Shown here: positions 17,536 through 30,801 of the stretch, in pieces
Numbering within the stretch: position 1 is the first letter of the stretch
Layout of the letters: the number at the start of each line of letters is the position of its first letter
NCBI RefSeq assembly: GCF_000020965.1
Contig: NC_011297.1
Location: 600,387-664,386, forward strand
Source of the DNA: Dictyoglomus thermophilum H-6-12
GTDB lineage: Bacteria; Dictyoglomota; Dictyoglomia; Dictyoglomales; Dictyoglomaceae
DNA length: 64,000 bases
Direction: 5' to 3'
Position numbers and translations under genes: made by a program
The notes under the pieces: generated by a model
Database searches by the model: none
What the model was told of the DNA's origin: nothing
Seen by the model: the letters and a program-made list of their open reading frames with translations, nothing else

Positions 17536-17570
17536 TAAGAGGGGGGGGTTTTCCTCCCTCTTATTTAATT
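17536..17570 (+). terminator. Ferredoxin terminator
   Basis: TAAGAGGG (from 17536), a G/T-rich loop and CCCTCTTA (to 17562) form a stem followed by TTTAATTTAG. It lies 26 bases past the ferredoxin stop. Confidence 0.7.
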
Positions 17571-17585
17571 TAGGGGGTAGTAAAA

Positions 17586-18974
17586 GTGATATCTAAAAGC
17601 ATAGCTGAAGAAATTCTTGAAATTTCCTTAAGCAAAGGTGGAGATTTTTCGGAATTATTTTTTGAGGTTAGTAATTCTCTTTATTTTTATTTTGACGATA
17701 ATAAGTTAGAGGAAGCAGTAGCGGGAGAAGATGTAGGAGTAGGTTTAAGGGTAATATTAGGAGACAGAACTTTTTATGGATATACTACTGATATTTCATT
17801 GATGGGATTGAGAAAACTTGCCAAGAATTTAGCGGAAGCTGTGTTTCAAGGAGATAAAGATATAAAAGTTGTCCTATCTGAGAAAGATGAGTATGGCATA
17901 AGGCCTTTAAAGGATATAGGAAGTTTTGAGATAAAAGAAGGAAAAGATATTTTGAAGATTATGAATGAAAAGGCAAGGGGTTACGATTCAAGGATAGTTC
18001 AATTTACTTCTGTGATAAGGACTGTAGATCAGAAGATTCTTATTGCAAACACAGAGGGGGATTTTATTGAAGATAGGAGAGTAAGAACTGCGGTTTATGG
18101 ACTTTCCGTTGGGTCTTATAATGGAATTATTCAAACAGGATATGAGACGGTTGCAGGTACGGTAGGTTGGGAGCTGCTTACTGAAGAAGTTATTAATAAA
18201 ATCCCATACGAGGCTTCAAGAAGGGCTATTCTACTCCTTGAAGCCAAAGAAGCTCCGGCTGGAGTTATGCCAGTGGTTATATCTTCAAAGGCTGGAGGTG
18301 TTCTAATACACGAAGCTGTTGGACATGGTCTTGAAGCTGATTTGGTTGATAAGGGAGTCTCAGTGTACAAAGGAAAGATTGGAGAAAAGGTAGCTTCAGA
18401 GCTGGTTACTATGGTAGATGCAGGTGTTCTTGAAGGAATGTACGGCTCTTCAGCAGTGGACGATGAAGGAGTAAAAACTAATTATAATGTTCTAATTGAT
18501 AGGGGTATTTTGAAGGGATATATGCATTCAAGAATTACCGCAAAAAAGTTCAATGTTCGTCCTTCAGGAAATGGGAGAAGACAAAATTTTCGATATCCTC
18601 CTATTCCTCGAATGACTAATACCTTCATTCTTCCAGGAGAAAGTAAAGTAGAAGATATGTTACAAAGATTAGAGAGAGGAATATATGTGGTAAAGATGGG
18701 AGGAGGTCAGGTAGATACAACCTCTGGAGATTTTGTTTTTGGAATTGAAGAGGGTTATCTTGTAATAAATGGTGAAATTAAACATCCAATAAGAGGTGCA
18801 ACATTAATAGGAAATGGACCTAAGATTTTAGAAAAGATTGAAATGATTGGAAATGATATTGGTTTTGCTCCTGGTACTTGTGGAAAAGACGGGCAAGGAG
18901 TTCCTGTAACCGATGGTATGCCTACTCTTTTTATATCTGAGATTACTATTGGGGGTACAGAGAAAGGAGAGTAA
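17586..18974 (+). CDS. tldD: TldD metalloprotease subunit
   Basis: 462 aa. TldD/TldE form a zinc-dependent protease that degrades unfolded small peptides and matures some peptide natural products. The zinc site HEAVGHGLEAD (HExxxH) lies near residue 242, preceded by GGVLI. The C-terminal motif VDTTSGDFVFGIEEG and FAPGTCGKDGQGVPV are typical. Start is GTG with a GGGGG-type ribosome site 6-10 bases upstream. Its partner follows five bases downstream, so both subunits are co-expressed. Confidence 0.94.
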   Translation: MISKSIAEEILEISLSKGGDFSELFFEVSNSLYFYFDDNKLEEAVAGEDVGVGLRVILGDRTFYGYTTDISLMGLRKLAKNLAEAVFQGDKDIKVVLSEKDEYGIRPLKDIGSFEIKEGKDILKIMNEKARGYDSRIVQFTSVIRTVDQKILIANTEGDFIEDRRVRTAVYGLSVGSYNGIIQTGYETVAGTVGWELLTEEVINKIPYEASRRAILLLEAKEAPAGVMPVVISSKAGGVLIHEAVGHGLEADLVDKGVSVYKGKIGEKVASELVTMVDAGVLEGMYGSSAVDDEGVKTNYNVLIDRGILKGYMHSRITAKKFNVRPSGNGRRQNFRYPPIPRMTNTFILPGESKVEDMLQRLERGIYVVKMGGGQVDTTSGDFVFGIEEGYLVINGEIKHPIRGATLIGNGPKILEKIEMIGNDIGFAPGTCGKDGQGVPVTDGMPTLFISEITIGGTEKGE

Positions 18975-18979
18975 TTTTC

Positions 18980-20290
18980 ATGACCGTTGATTTATTTAAA
19001 TTAATTGAGGATTTAAGAAAACAAAAAATAGAGTGTGAAATATTTTTTCAAGAAAGAGAAAAAAGTACTTTAGTAATCTCTAGGCAGGAGGTTGAAAATT
19101 ATCAAATTTCTAGGGAGTATGGCATTGGGGTAAGGGTTATAAAAGATGGTAAACATGGATTTTCTTATACTACCAATTTAGATAAGATAGATGAAACAAT
19201 ACAGAGAGCAATTGAACTTTCTCAGGTAATGGAAGAAGATGAGAATTGGAAATTTTCTAAAGATTTAGATCTTAAAGATTTTAAGTACTATCCTGAAGAG
19301 CCATCCTTTCAAGAAAAAATAAAAAGATTGGTAGAGTTAGAAAAAGAAATCTATTCAAAAGATAAAAGAGTAAAAACTGTGAGAAATATTGTTTGGGAGA
19401 AAACAACGGACAATAATAGAATAATAAGTACAACGGGTTTATCTTTGGAATATAATCAACAGTACCAGTATATATATACAGAGATTGGTGCTTCTGATGG
19501 GACTAATGAAAGAAGTGGATTTGAATTTGATGTGGCTAGGAGTTGGAATGAGCTTGAATTTGATAAATTAGTTGAAAAGGTGGTTTGGCAGGCCACAAGT
19601 TTATTGGGAGCATTGCCCAAGAAGACGCAAAGTGTAGACATAATTCTTCCTGCAGAAAGAGCCAGTGAATTTTTAGAGCTTATTTCTGAACTATTTTCTG
19701 CAGAGAATGTTCAAAAAGGAAAGTCTGTATTAAAGGGATTGTTAGGTGAGAGTGTGGCTTCTCCAATTTTGAGTATTGTAGAGGATCCTCTTTCTGAAAA
19801 AGCTTTGATTCCTAGACTTTTTGACGATGAAGGAATAAAGACTTATCAAAAATATTTCATAAGAAATGGTGTACTGGAGAATTTTGCTTATAATGTCTAT
19901 AGCGCTAATAAGGAGGGTAAAAATTCTACTGGTAATGGGGTTAGGGGCTCTTTTAAGTCTTTGCCCCAGGTTGATTATTTTAATCTGTACATTGAGCCTA
20001 GAGATAAGAGTGAAGATGAGCTTATAAAATCAGTGAGAAATGGGGTTTATGTTATTTCTTTAATGGGGCTCCATCTTGCAGATACAATCTCTGGAGATTT
20101 TTCCTTAGGAATCGAGGGTTTATGGATAAAAGATGGAGAATTAGCAGAACCTGTTGCAGAGATGACTATTTCAGGTAATTTGAAGGATTTTTTAAAAAAT
20201 ATAACTGGCATTGGTAATAAATTAGACCTCAAAGGTAATATAAATTCACCTATGTTAAAGCTTGAAGATATCACATTAGCAGGAAAATAA
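18980..20290 (+). CDS. tldE: TldE/PmbA, non-catalytic partner of TldD
   Basis: 436 aa, same fold as TldD but without the HExxxH zinc site, as expected for the second half of the heterodimer. Recognisable: the N-terminal EIFFQEREKSTLVISRQE region, ADTISGDFSLGIEGLWI (equivalent of the TldD C-terminal signature) and NITGIGNKLDLKG. Ribosome site GAAAGGAGAG before ATG, operon with tldD and probably with the ferritin-like gene 22 bases downstream. Archaeal-size pair; peptide substrate unknown. Confidence 0.93.
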   Translation: MTVDLFKLIEDLRKQKIECEIFFQEREKSTLVISRQEVENYQISREYGIGVRVIKDGKHGFSYTTNLDKIDETIQRAIELSQVMEEDENWKFSKDLDLKDFKYYPEEPSFQEKIKRLVELEKEIYSKDKRVKTVRNIVWEKTTDNNRIISTTGLSLEYNQQYQYIYTEIGASDGTNERSGFEFDVARSWNELEFDKLVEKVVWQATSLLGALPKKTQSVDIILPAERASEFLELISELFSAENVQKGKSVLKGLLGESVASPILSIVEDPLSEKALIPRLFDDEGIKTYQKYFIRNGVLENFAYNVYSANKEGKNSTGNGVRGSFKSLPQVDYFNLYIEPRDKSEDELIKSVRNGVYVISLMGLHLADTISGDFSLGIEGLWIKDGELAEPVAEMTISGNLKDFLKNITGIGNKLDLKGNINSPMLKLEDITLAGK

Positions 20291-20312
20291 TTTTTAAGGG
20301 GAGGATTTTCTT

Positions 20313-20792
20313 ATGGTAAAGATGTTTTCTTCTCAAGATTTAATTGAAATGGCTATACACATTGAAGAAGAAGGAGAAAAATTTTATGAATTAATGGGAT
20401 CAAAGGTAGAAGATGAAGAATTGAAAAAATTATTTAGCTATCTTGCTTTAGAAGAAAAAAGACATGCCTTAGCTTTTAAGGAAATTTACTCTCGTTTGGA
20501 GAATGAAGGCTTTGTTTCTGCTTATCCTGATCAGGAAGCTAATAAATATTTGCATGCTTTTGTAGATTCTCAAATTTTTATTGATTGGGATAAGCTTTCT
20601 ACAAGAACAGTATGGAGTTTATCAGAAGTATTAGATCTTGCTATAAGTTTAGAAAAAGACTCTATTCTCTTTTATTATGAAATGGAAAAATATATTCCTG
20701 AAAAGGATAAAAACATCCTGTATGAAATAATAAAACAGGAGAAGATGCATCTTTCTCAGCTTACTGAATTTAAGAAAGGTATAAAGAATTAG
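20313..20792 (+). CDS. Ferritin-like diiron protein (rubrerythrin-type four-helix bundle)
   Basis: 159 aa. Carboxylate-bridged diiron ligands are spread over four helices: IHIEEEGEKFYE, ALEEKRHALAF (ExxH), SLEKDSILFYYEME and KQEKMHLSQL (ExxH). No C-terminal rubredoxin domain, so it belongs to the erythrin/rubrerythrin-like group that handles peroxide or iron in anaerobes. Ribosome site GGGGAGG. It follows tldE closely and its stop overlaps that of the convergent dapF-like gene by four bases. Exact activity (peroxidase or iron oxidation) not decidable. Confidence 0.85.
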   Translation: MVKMFSSQDLIEMAIHIEEEGEKFYELMGSKVEDEELKKLFSYLALEEKRHALAFKEIYSRLENEGFVSAYPDQEANKYLHAFVDSQIFIDWDKLSTRTVWSLSEVLDLAISLEKDSILFYYEMEKYIPEKDKNILYEIIKQEKMHLSQLTEFKKGIKN

Positions 20793-21649
20793 TCTTTCAA
20801 TTTATATAACATTTCTTCAGAAAGTTCTCCTTTAAATACTTCTTCTACTGGTCCAATAAGATTTACGGACCAGTCAGGGTTTATTCTTATGTGTAATGTT
20901 CCTCCAGGCATGATTACTTCGACTTGATTATTGACTAATCCCTTTCTATATGCTGCTGATGCTGCTGCACAAGAACTACTCCCTGATGCAAGAGTATATC
21001 CTGCTCCTCTTTCCCAAATTCTTATCTCTATTTTATTTGAATCTAAAACCTTAACCATTTGTACATTAATTCTATTGGGAAATATTGGATTATTTTCTAT
21101 TTTAGGCCCTAAAGATTTAATCTTTTCTTCATCAATTTCGTCTACAAAGAAGACACAATGAGGGTTTCCAATAGAAAGGCATGTAATTTTTAAAATTTCA
21201 CCATTAATTTTTAATTCCTCATCTATCACCTCTCTTTCTGGGCCAGCAACAGGAATCTCAGAACTTCTAAAGGTAACTTTCCCCATTTCTACTTCAATGG
21301 TTTTTGCTCTTCCATTTTGTTCTTCTATTACGGAGGCTTTTACTTTTCCTCCTAAAGTGTATATGAAGAACTCTTTCTCAGTAGTATATTTATAATCGTA
21401 AATATACTTTGCAAGAATTCTTATACCATTTCCACTTTTTTCTGCTTCGCTTCCATCGGGATTGAATATTCTTACTTTAAATTCTTGATTGTTTATTTTT
21501 TCAAGAACAAGTATACCATCAGAGCCAACTCCACGATTTCTATCGCATATTAGACGTATGTTTTTCTCGGTTAAGGGGAAGTTTATTTGAGTTTTATCAA
21601 AGACAATATAATCATTTCCAAGTCCATGGCTCTTTACAAACTCTACCAT
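20789..21649 (-). CDS. DapF-family epimerase/racemase with both catalytic Cys replaced by Ser
   Basis: 286 aa, full length for the diaminopimelate epimerase fold: GLGNDYIVFD at the N-terminus, NRGVGSDGIL, FNPDGSEAEKSGNGIR, GNPHCVFFVD, RINVQMV and ERGAGYTLASGSSS. In DapF the two active-site thiols sit in xCGNGxR and AxCGxG. Here the codons give Ser72 (AGT, 21434-21436) and Ser222 (TCA, 20984-20986). The nearby non-catalytic Cys after GSSS is kept. Everything else for substrate binding appears present, so it may be a different racemase or a Ser-based variant. Start ATG with AAGGAGG upstream. Annotating it as meso-DAP epimerase would be family transfer only. Confidence 0.85.
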   Translation of the reverse strand: MVEFVKSHGLGNDYIVFDKTQINFPLTEKNIRLICDRNRGVGSDGILVLEKINNQEFKVRIFNPDGSEAEKSGNGIRILAKYIYDYKYTTEKEFFIYTLGGKVKASVIEEQNGRAKTIEVEMGKVTFRSSEIPVAGPEREVIDEELKINGEILKITCLSIGNPHCVFFVDEIDEEKIKSLGPKIENNPIFPNRINVQMVKVLDSNKIEIRIWERGAGYTLASGSSSCAAASAAYRKGLVNNQVEVIMPGGTLHIRINPDWSVNLIGPVEEVFKGELSEEMLYKLKD

Positions 21650-21708
21650 AAATTACCTCCTTGTCTTAGTGTATTTTTGATAATTTATTTTTATCAGATT
21701 CTTCTTTT

Positions 21709-21736
21709 TTGTAAAGATTTCTTTGGGAGATAAAAT
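21709..21736 (+). promoter_or_regulatory. DNA ligase promoter
   Basis: -35 TTGTAA (21709-21714), 16-base spacer, -10 TAAAAT (21731-21736). The small palindrome TGATAA/TTATCA (about 21678-21696) between the divergent dapF-like and lig genes could be a shared operator. Confidence 0.4.
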
Positions 21737-21783
21737 GATAAAATTAGAAAGAGGAAAATTTTCCAGAAAGGAGAAAGATTATT

Positions 21784-23532
21784 ATGCTTTTTGGAGAACT
21801 TGCTCAATATTTTGAAAGAATAGAGAAAACTACTAAAAGGAATGAGATGATGGAGATTCTTGCAGATCTTTTTAGAAAAGTTGACAAAGAAGAAATTGAT
21901 AAAATTATCTACTTGTTAAACGGAAGAGTTGCTCCTGATTATGAAAAAATTGAGTTTGGAATGTCAGATAAGTTGGTTTTAAGAGCTATGGCCTTAGCAT
22001 TGAAGATTCCTTTATTAGAGCTTGAAAGATCTTATAAGGAAGTAGGAGATTTAGGAGAATTGGTAGTTAAGTATTCCAAAAATGAAGGAAAAGACTTAAC
22101 TGTTGTAGAGACTTTTAACACTTTATATGATATTGCAAACTTGTCAGGTGAAGGAAGTGTAGACGCTAAGGTAAATAGGCTTGCTTTTTTAATAAACTCT
22201 TTGACACCTCAAGGAGGAAAATATTTAGTAAGAATCGTTTTGGGTAAATTAAGACTTGGAGTTGGTGAGCCAACAATTATGGATGCTTTATCTTTTGCAA
22301 AAGTGAAAGATAAAGGTTTGAGGCCTTTCATTGAGAGGGCTTTTAATATTACTTCTGATTTGGGATACGTGGCTAAGGTCTTCTGGGAAGGCGGAGTTGA
22401 GGCACTAAAAAGGATAAAAGTTCAGGTAGGAAGACCAATAAGAATGGCTCTTGCAGAAAGAGTATCACGGGCAGAAGAGATTATAAAAAGGCTTGGGAAA
22501 TGTGCTGTAGAGCCTAAATTTGATGGTTTTAGATGTCAGATTCATAAAAAGGAAAATAGTGTAAGAATTTTCTCGAGAAATTTAGAAGATAACACATATA
22601 TGTTTCCAGATTTGGTTGAAGCTGTTTTAAAGCAATTTCCTGATAGGGATGTTATTATAGAAGGAGAGGCGATATCATATAATCCAGAGACGGGTGAATT
22701 TTATCCATTTCAAGTCACAGTGCAGAGAAAAAGAAAATATAACATATCTGAAATGGTGGAATTATATCCTTTACAGCTTTTTGCCTTTGATATCCTATAT
22801 TTAGATGGAGAAGATACAACTTCTTTACCTTACATAAGAAGAAGACAAAAATTAGAAGAAGCTTTAGTAGAAGGCGAGAAGATTTCTATTACTAAAAATA
22901 TAATTACTAATGATCCAAAAGAAATTCAATCTTTTTTTGAGGAGTGTATTACTGAAGGCTTGGAAGGAATAGTTGCAAAAAGATTAGATGCTCCATATCA
23001 GGCAGGAATGAGAAACTTTAACTGGATAAAATTAAAGAGATCTTATCAAGGACATCTGGCAGACACGGTAGATTGTGTTATCTTAGGATATTTTAAAGGA
23101 AGAGGGCATAGAGCTAAGTTTGGAATAGGTGCTCTTCTTGTAGGAGTATATGATGATGAGAGAGATCTTTTTAAAACTATAGCTAAAATAGGTACAGGGC
23201 CTACAGAAGAGGAATGGGTAAAATTTAGAGAAATACTTGATGAAATAAAGGTAGAAAAGAGGCCTAATAATGTAGAGTCTTTCATTGAACCTGATGTTTG
23301 GGTAGAGCCTAAATACGTGGTGGTAGTTCAGGCGGATGAAATAACAAGGAGTCCTGTACATACTTGTGGAAGGGAATTAGATGGACTTGGATATGCCTTG
23401 AGATTCCCTAGGGTTCAAGGATTTGTTAGAGAAGATAAAGGTCCATATGATGCTACTACTGTGAAAGAAATTTTAGAGATGTTTAGAAATCAAAAGAAAG
23501 AAAAAGTAGAAGAGGACTCAGATTTATTATAG
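21784..23532 (+). CDS. lig: ATP-dependent DNA ligase, archaeal/eukaryal LIG1 type
   Basis: 582 aa. Domains in order: N-terminal DNA-binding domain (about 1-210), adenylation domain with motif I EPKFDGFR (Lys245 becomes adenylated), motif III (LFAFDILYLDG), motif IV (EGLEGIVAKRLD) and motif V (WIKLKR), then the OB domain ending PRVQGFVREDK. The N-terminal half (GELAQYFERIEKTTKR, VRIVLGKLRLGVGE) is that of archaeal replicative ligases, unlike the NAD-dependent LigA of most bacteria, so ancient transfer from archaea is likely. Placed directly before the rRNA operon. Whether LigA is also present cannot be told here. Confidence 0.94.
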   Translation: MLFGELAQYFERIEKTTKRNEMMEILADLFRKVDKEEIDKIIYLLNGRVAPDYEKIEFGMSDKLVLRAMALALKIPLLELERSYKEVGDLGELVVKYSKNEGKDLTVVETFNTLYDIANLSGEGSVDAKVNRLAFLINSLTPQGGKYLVRIVLGKLRLGVGEPTIMDALSFAKVKDKGLRPFIERAFNITSDLGYVAKVFWEGGVEALKRIKVQVGRPIRMALAERVSRAEEIIKRLGKCAVEPKFDGFRCQIHKKENSVRIFSRNLEDNTYMFPDLVEAVLKQFPDRDVIIEGEAISYNPETGEFYPFQVTVQRKRKYNISEMVELYPLQLFAFDILYLDGEDTTSLPYIRRRQKLEEALVEGEKISITKNIITNDPKEIQSFFEECITEGLEGIVAKRLDAPYQAGMRNFNWIKLKRSYQGHLADTVDCVILGYFKGRGHRAKFGIGALLVGVYDDERDLFKTIAKIGTGPTEEEWVKFREILDEIKVEKRPNNVESFIEPDVWVEPKYVVVVQADEITRSPVHTCGRELDGLGYALRFPRVQGFVREDKGPYDATTVKEILEMFRNQKKEKVEEDSDLL

Positions 23533-23555
23533 GTTAAAAAAATAAAAATACCCTC

Positions 23556-23585
23556 TTGCAAAGGGTAAGGGGTTTGTGATAGAAT
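23556..23585 (+). promoter_or_regulatory. rRNA operon promoter with UP-like element
   Basis: -35 TTGCAA (23556-23561), 18-base spacer, -10 TAGAAT (23580-23585), preceded by an A-tract (TTAAAAAAATAAAAATA, about 23534-23550) like an UP element. The -35 overlaps a small hairpin TACCCT/AGGGTA. Read on the minus strand that hairpin is followed by a T tract and could stop antisense transcripts heading into lig. Confidence 0.55.
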
Positions 23586-23727
23586 TTAAAGCGCCCGAGG
23601 GAAAGGGCGGATGAACCTTGGACAAAGGGAGAGAGAAGGAAGAAGGGAAAAGAGGAAAGGGAAGCGGTCGTAATAGATAAAGAGCGAGGATTAAACCTTC
23701 CGAGAGGAAGGTTATATTTATTATAAC
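23586..23727 (+). other. rRNA leader: hairpin, repeated motif and 16S processing strand
   Basis: The 142-base leader holds a hairpin CGCCC/GGGCG (about 23592-23609), the motif ACCTTGGACAAAG (23615-23627) that recurs in the 16S-23S spacer, and a long purine-rich stretch (23625-23666) complementary to the pyrimidine-rich stretch after 16S, forming the 16S processing stalk. Antitermination role of hairpin plus motif is inferred. Confidence 0.6.
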
Positions 23728-28413
<4,686 letters not shown>

Positions 28414-28477
28414 GCCTGGCTGGTTACTGTATGATCCTTCTTGGAGGAGTTATGGAGAGTATAGAGGGAGGAAGGCT

Positions 28478-28593
28478 ACTGGTGATTAGAGCGGAGGGGA
28501 AACGCCCGTTCCCATTCCGAACACGGAAGCTAAGCCCTCCAGCGCCGATGGTACTGCCCTGGCAACGGGGTGGGAGAGTAGGTCATTGCCAGA
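28478..28593 (+). rRNA. rrf: 5S ribosomal RNA
   Basis: About 116 bases. Typical 5S core: AGCGGAGGGGAAACGCCCG, TTCCCATTCCGAACACGGAA, GCTAAGCCCTCCAGCGCC and GATGGTACTGC, with terminal helix ACTGGTGAT/ATTGCCAGA. Last gene of the rrn operon; ends are estimates. Confidence 0.95.
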
Positions 28594-28594
28594 G

Positions 28595-28618
28595 AGCCTT
28601 CCTCCCTTTTTTGTTTTT
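28595..28618 (+). terminator. rRNA operon terminator built on the 5S flanking stem
   Basis: AGCCTTCCTCCC (28595-28606) pairs perfectly with GGGAGGAAGGCT (28465-28476) before 5S and is followed by TTTTTTGTTTTTTA. The same helix thus brackets 5S for processing and ends in a U run. The next gene, on the other strand, stops at 28618. Confidence 0.7.
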
Positions 28619-30660
28619 TATCTAATTTCGTGAGGGTAGGGTACTCTCGGATGTCTTACTTCAATTAGGGTTTTGATAAAACTCTGAGATATTTTTTCCA
28701 ATTCCTCTAGAGTAAGTCTGCTATTTTCTAACTGTCCATCATTTAATTTCTTTCTAATTACATCTCTAACTACTTTTTCTATATTTTCGGGAGTAACATT
28801 TTTAAGACTTCTTGTAGCTGCTTCGACGCTGTCTGCTAACATTACTATTGCTGCTTCTTTTGATTTTGGTTTAGGTCCAGGATAACGAAAGTCTACTTCT
28901 GGTATAATTTGGTTTGGATTCAACTGTTTTTGTTTCATATAAAAGTAGGATAACAAACTTGTTCCATGATGTTGTTCCACAATGTCTATTATATTTTTAG
29001 GAAATTTATTTTTATTTAAAATTTCTGCGCCATCTTTAGGGTGCGACTTTATTATAATTGCACTGAGATACGGAGAAAGATCATCATGGGGATTTTTTTG
29101 ATTGGGTAAAAGGTTTTCAATGAAATATTGTGGCCTTTTTACTTTTCCAATATCATGATATAAAGAAGCAGTTCTAACAATTTTGGGGTTTGCACCAGAT
29201 TCTTCAGCAGCTCTTTCTGCAAGATTCCCTACGATTAGACTGTGATAATATGTGCCTGGGGCTTCCATGATTAATTCTCTTAACAATGGGTGGTTAGGAT
29301 TTGTGAGTTCAAACAGCTTTAATGGGCTAGCAAGTCTAAATAGATCCTCAATTATAGGGATCAGACCTATGGCAAGAATGCCTGAGATGATGGGATTTAT
29401 GATACTGTAAAACAAATCAGAAAAATTTATATATACTTCTGGATAGGCATATTTTATTAAAACAAGAATAGGAATTCTAATAAGGGTCAACATAAAGGAG
29501 GTTTTAAGATAAGTTGCTCTATCTTCTAAGTTTCTTAGGCCCCTATAAATAAAAATTAAATCAAACATTAAAATGATTGGTATTATGAATGATCTTAAGA
29601 AAATTGCTGAAAGTAAAATTGTCAAGAAGCTTAAAATAGCATAGTCAGGAAAGTCCATCAGGCTTAATATTATAAAAAGGAAGGTAGTAATAGGTGCGAG
29701 ATATGTAGAATAGAAAGAGAAGATTTTTGAAATAGCTAGTGCAGAAAGAAAGATGCTGTTTATAAAGAGAAATATGTTTAGATCCTTTATGTTCATCTGG
29801 CCAAAATAAGACAAGATAAGTATTAGGGAAATATGAAGTAAAGCTACAAATAAGAATAGACATAAAAATCGTAAAATACTTTTAGGTGAGAATGTATAAC
29901 CTAGAGTCTCTAATATTTGGAATTTTTCAGGAGTTACTTTTTCGCCTTTTCTGAGAATTACGTCTCCTTTTGAGATTATTCTTTCTATAGGCTTTATTGA
30001 TTTTATAAGTTCCGTCTTTTTGTTTTCTGTTTCTTTAACGTCTATAAACATGTTAGGAACAATAAGAATGTCACTCAGTTTTTGAGCTATGTCTTGTGGA
30101 AATCTTAGCTCGTAAGTTAAAAATTTTATAAATTCTTGTTTTTTTGCTTTTACTTCTTCTTCTTTAATTCCTTTTGAATAGTTTTCTATGATCCAGGTTT
30201 CGATCTTTTTTCTTATAGTATTTACTGTAGACAATTGAAACTTAGATATGTAATTGTAAACCTCAGAGTGTTCCGAGGTTGGAGAGAGGACTTCTGATAG
30301 TTTAGATAGGACTTTTATTGTAATATTTTGATCTACAGTATAAATGGGTTTAAACTGTGAAAGCATTAAGTTTTTTATTCGCTCTGTCTCGCTCTCATCT
30401 CGATATATTACAGTCCTTGTAGCTATGATATCTTTAGGGGCGATATCATTGATTTTTAATGGTGGAATAAAAACAAAGTCAAGAGAAAGTATTAGGAAAT
30501 CCCCTAAAAGAAAAATGGTTAAAATTAATGTTAAGTTTTGTTTTAGATTCTTACTTACTTCTGTTTTTAGCCTTTTAAAGAATTTGTATACCCCTTTATA
30601 ATTTAAAATTTCTTTTCTCATGATAATAAATATTTTATCATTTATTGACCTCTTTTTCAC
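28618..30660 (-). CDS. pgpH: 7TM HD-domain phosphohydrolase (PgpH-like c-di-AMP phosphodiesterase)
   Basis: 680 aa. N-terminal membrane helix (about 40-60), extracytoplasmic 7TMR-HDED domain (about 70-270, starting IPPLKINDIAPKDIIATR), a block of seven helices (about 275-450), then a cytoplasmic HD domain with YHSLIVGN, LYHDIGKVKRPQYF, IIKSHPKDGAEI and EQHHGTSLLSYFY. This order is that of PgpH, which hydrolyses c-di-AMP. The track-length start is GTG 30660 without a clear ribosome site; ATG 30621 is an alternative giving 667 aa. Convergent with the rrn operon. A c-di-AMP receptor homologue (DarA) is encoded in the same window. Confidence 0.88.
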   Translation of the reverse strand: MKKRSINDKIFIIMRKEILNYKGVYKFFKRLKTEVSKNLKQNLTLILTIFLLGDFLILSLDFVFIPPLKINDIAPKDIIATRTVIYRDESETERIKNLMLSQFKPIYTVDQNITIKVLSKLSEVLSPTSEHSEVYNYISKFQLSTVNTIRKKIETWIIENYSKGIKEEEVKAKKQEFIKFLTYELRFPQDIAQKLSDILIVPNMFIDVKETENKKTELIKSIKPIERIISKGDVILRKGEKVTPEKFQILETLGYTFSPKSILRFLCLFLFVALLHISLILILSYFGQMNIKDLNIFLFINSIFLSALAISKIFSFYSTYLAPITTFLFIILSLMDFPDYAILSFLTILLSAIFLRSFIIPIILMFDLIFIYRGLRNLEDRATYLKTSFMLTLIRIPILVLIKYAYPEVYINFSDLFYSIINPIISGILAIGLIPIIEDLFRLASPLKLFELTNPNHPLLRELIMEAPGTYYHSLIVGNLAERAAEESGANPKIVRTASLYHDIGKVKRPQYFIENLLPNQKNPHDDLSPYLSAIIIKSHPKDGAEILNKNKFPKNIIDIVEQHHGTSLLSYFYMKQKQLNPNQIIPEVDFRYPGPKPKSKEAAIVMLADSVEAATRSLKNVTPENIEKVVRDVIRKKLNDGQLENSRLTLEELEKISQSFIKTLIEVRHPRVPYPHEIR

Positions 30661-30673
30661 TATAATATATAAT
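30645..30673 (+). promoter_or_regulatory. Promoter of tRNA-Gln and glmU
   Basis: -35 TTGACC (30645-30650), 17-base spacer, -10 TATAAT (30668-30673), start predicted about 30680, six bases before the tRNA. Confidence 0.65.
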
Positions 30674-30685
30674 TAAACTTGGCTT

Positions 30686-30761
30686 TGGGGAGTAGCCAAG
30701 CTGGTAAGGCAGCGGACTTTGGATCCGCCATTCGCTGGTTCGAATCCAGCCTCCCCAGCCA
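30686..30761 (+). tRNA. tRNA-Gln (TTG anticodon)
   Basis: 76 bases with encoded CCA. Acceptor TGGGGAG/CTCCCCA, D arm around GCCAAGCTGGTAAGGC, anticodon stem GCGGA/TCCGC with loop CTTTGGA (anticodon TTG), T arm GCTGGTTCGAATCCAGC, discriminator G then CCA. Flanking TTGGC/GCCAA plus a T run after it resemble a weak terminator, but glmU follows on the same strand with no other visible promoter. Confidence 0.97.
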
Positions 30762-30801
30762 AATTTTTTATTATTCCCAAATTTTATTTTATAAGCTCTT
30801 T

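Noticed and set aside
30679..30801. N-terminal extension of the glmU frame
   Set aside because: It is translation through tRNA-Gln; GlmU family sequence begins at ATG 30802.
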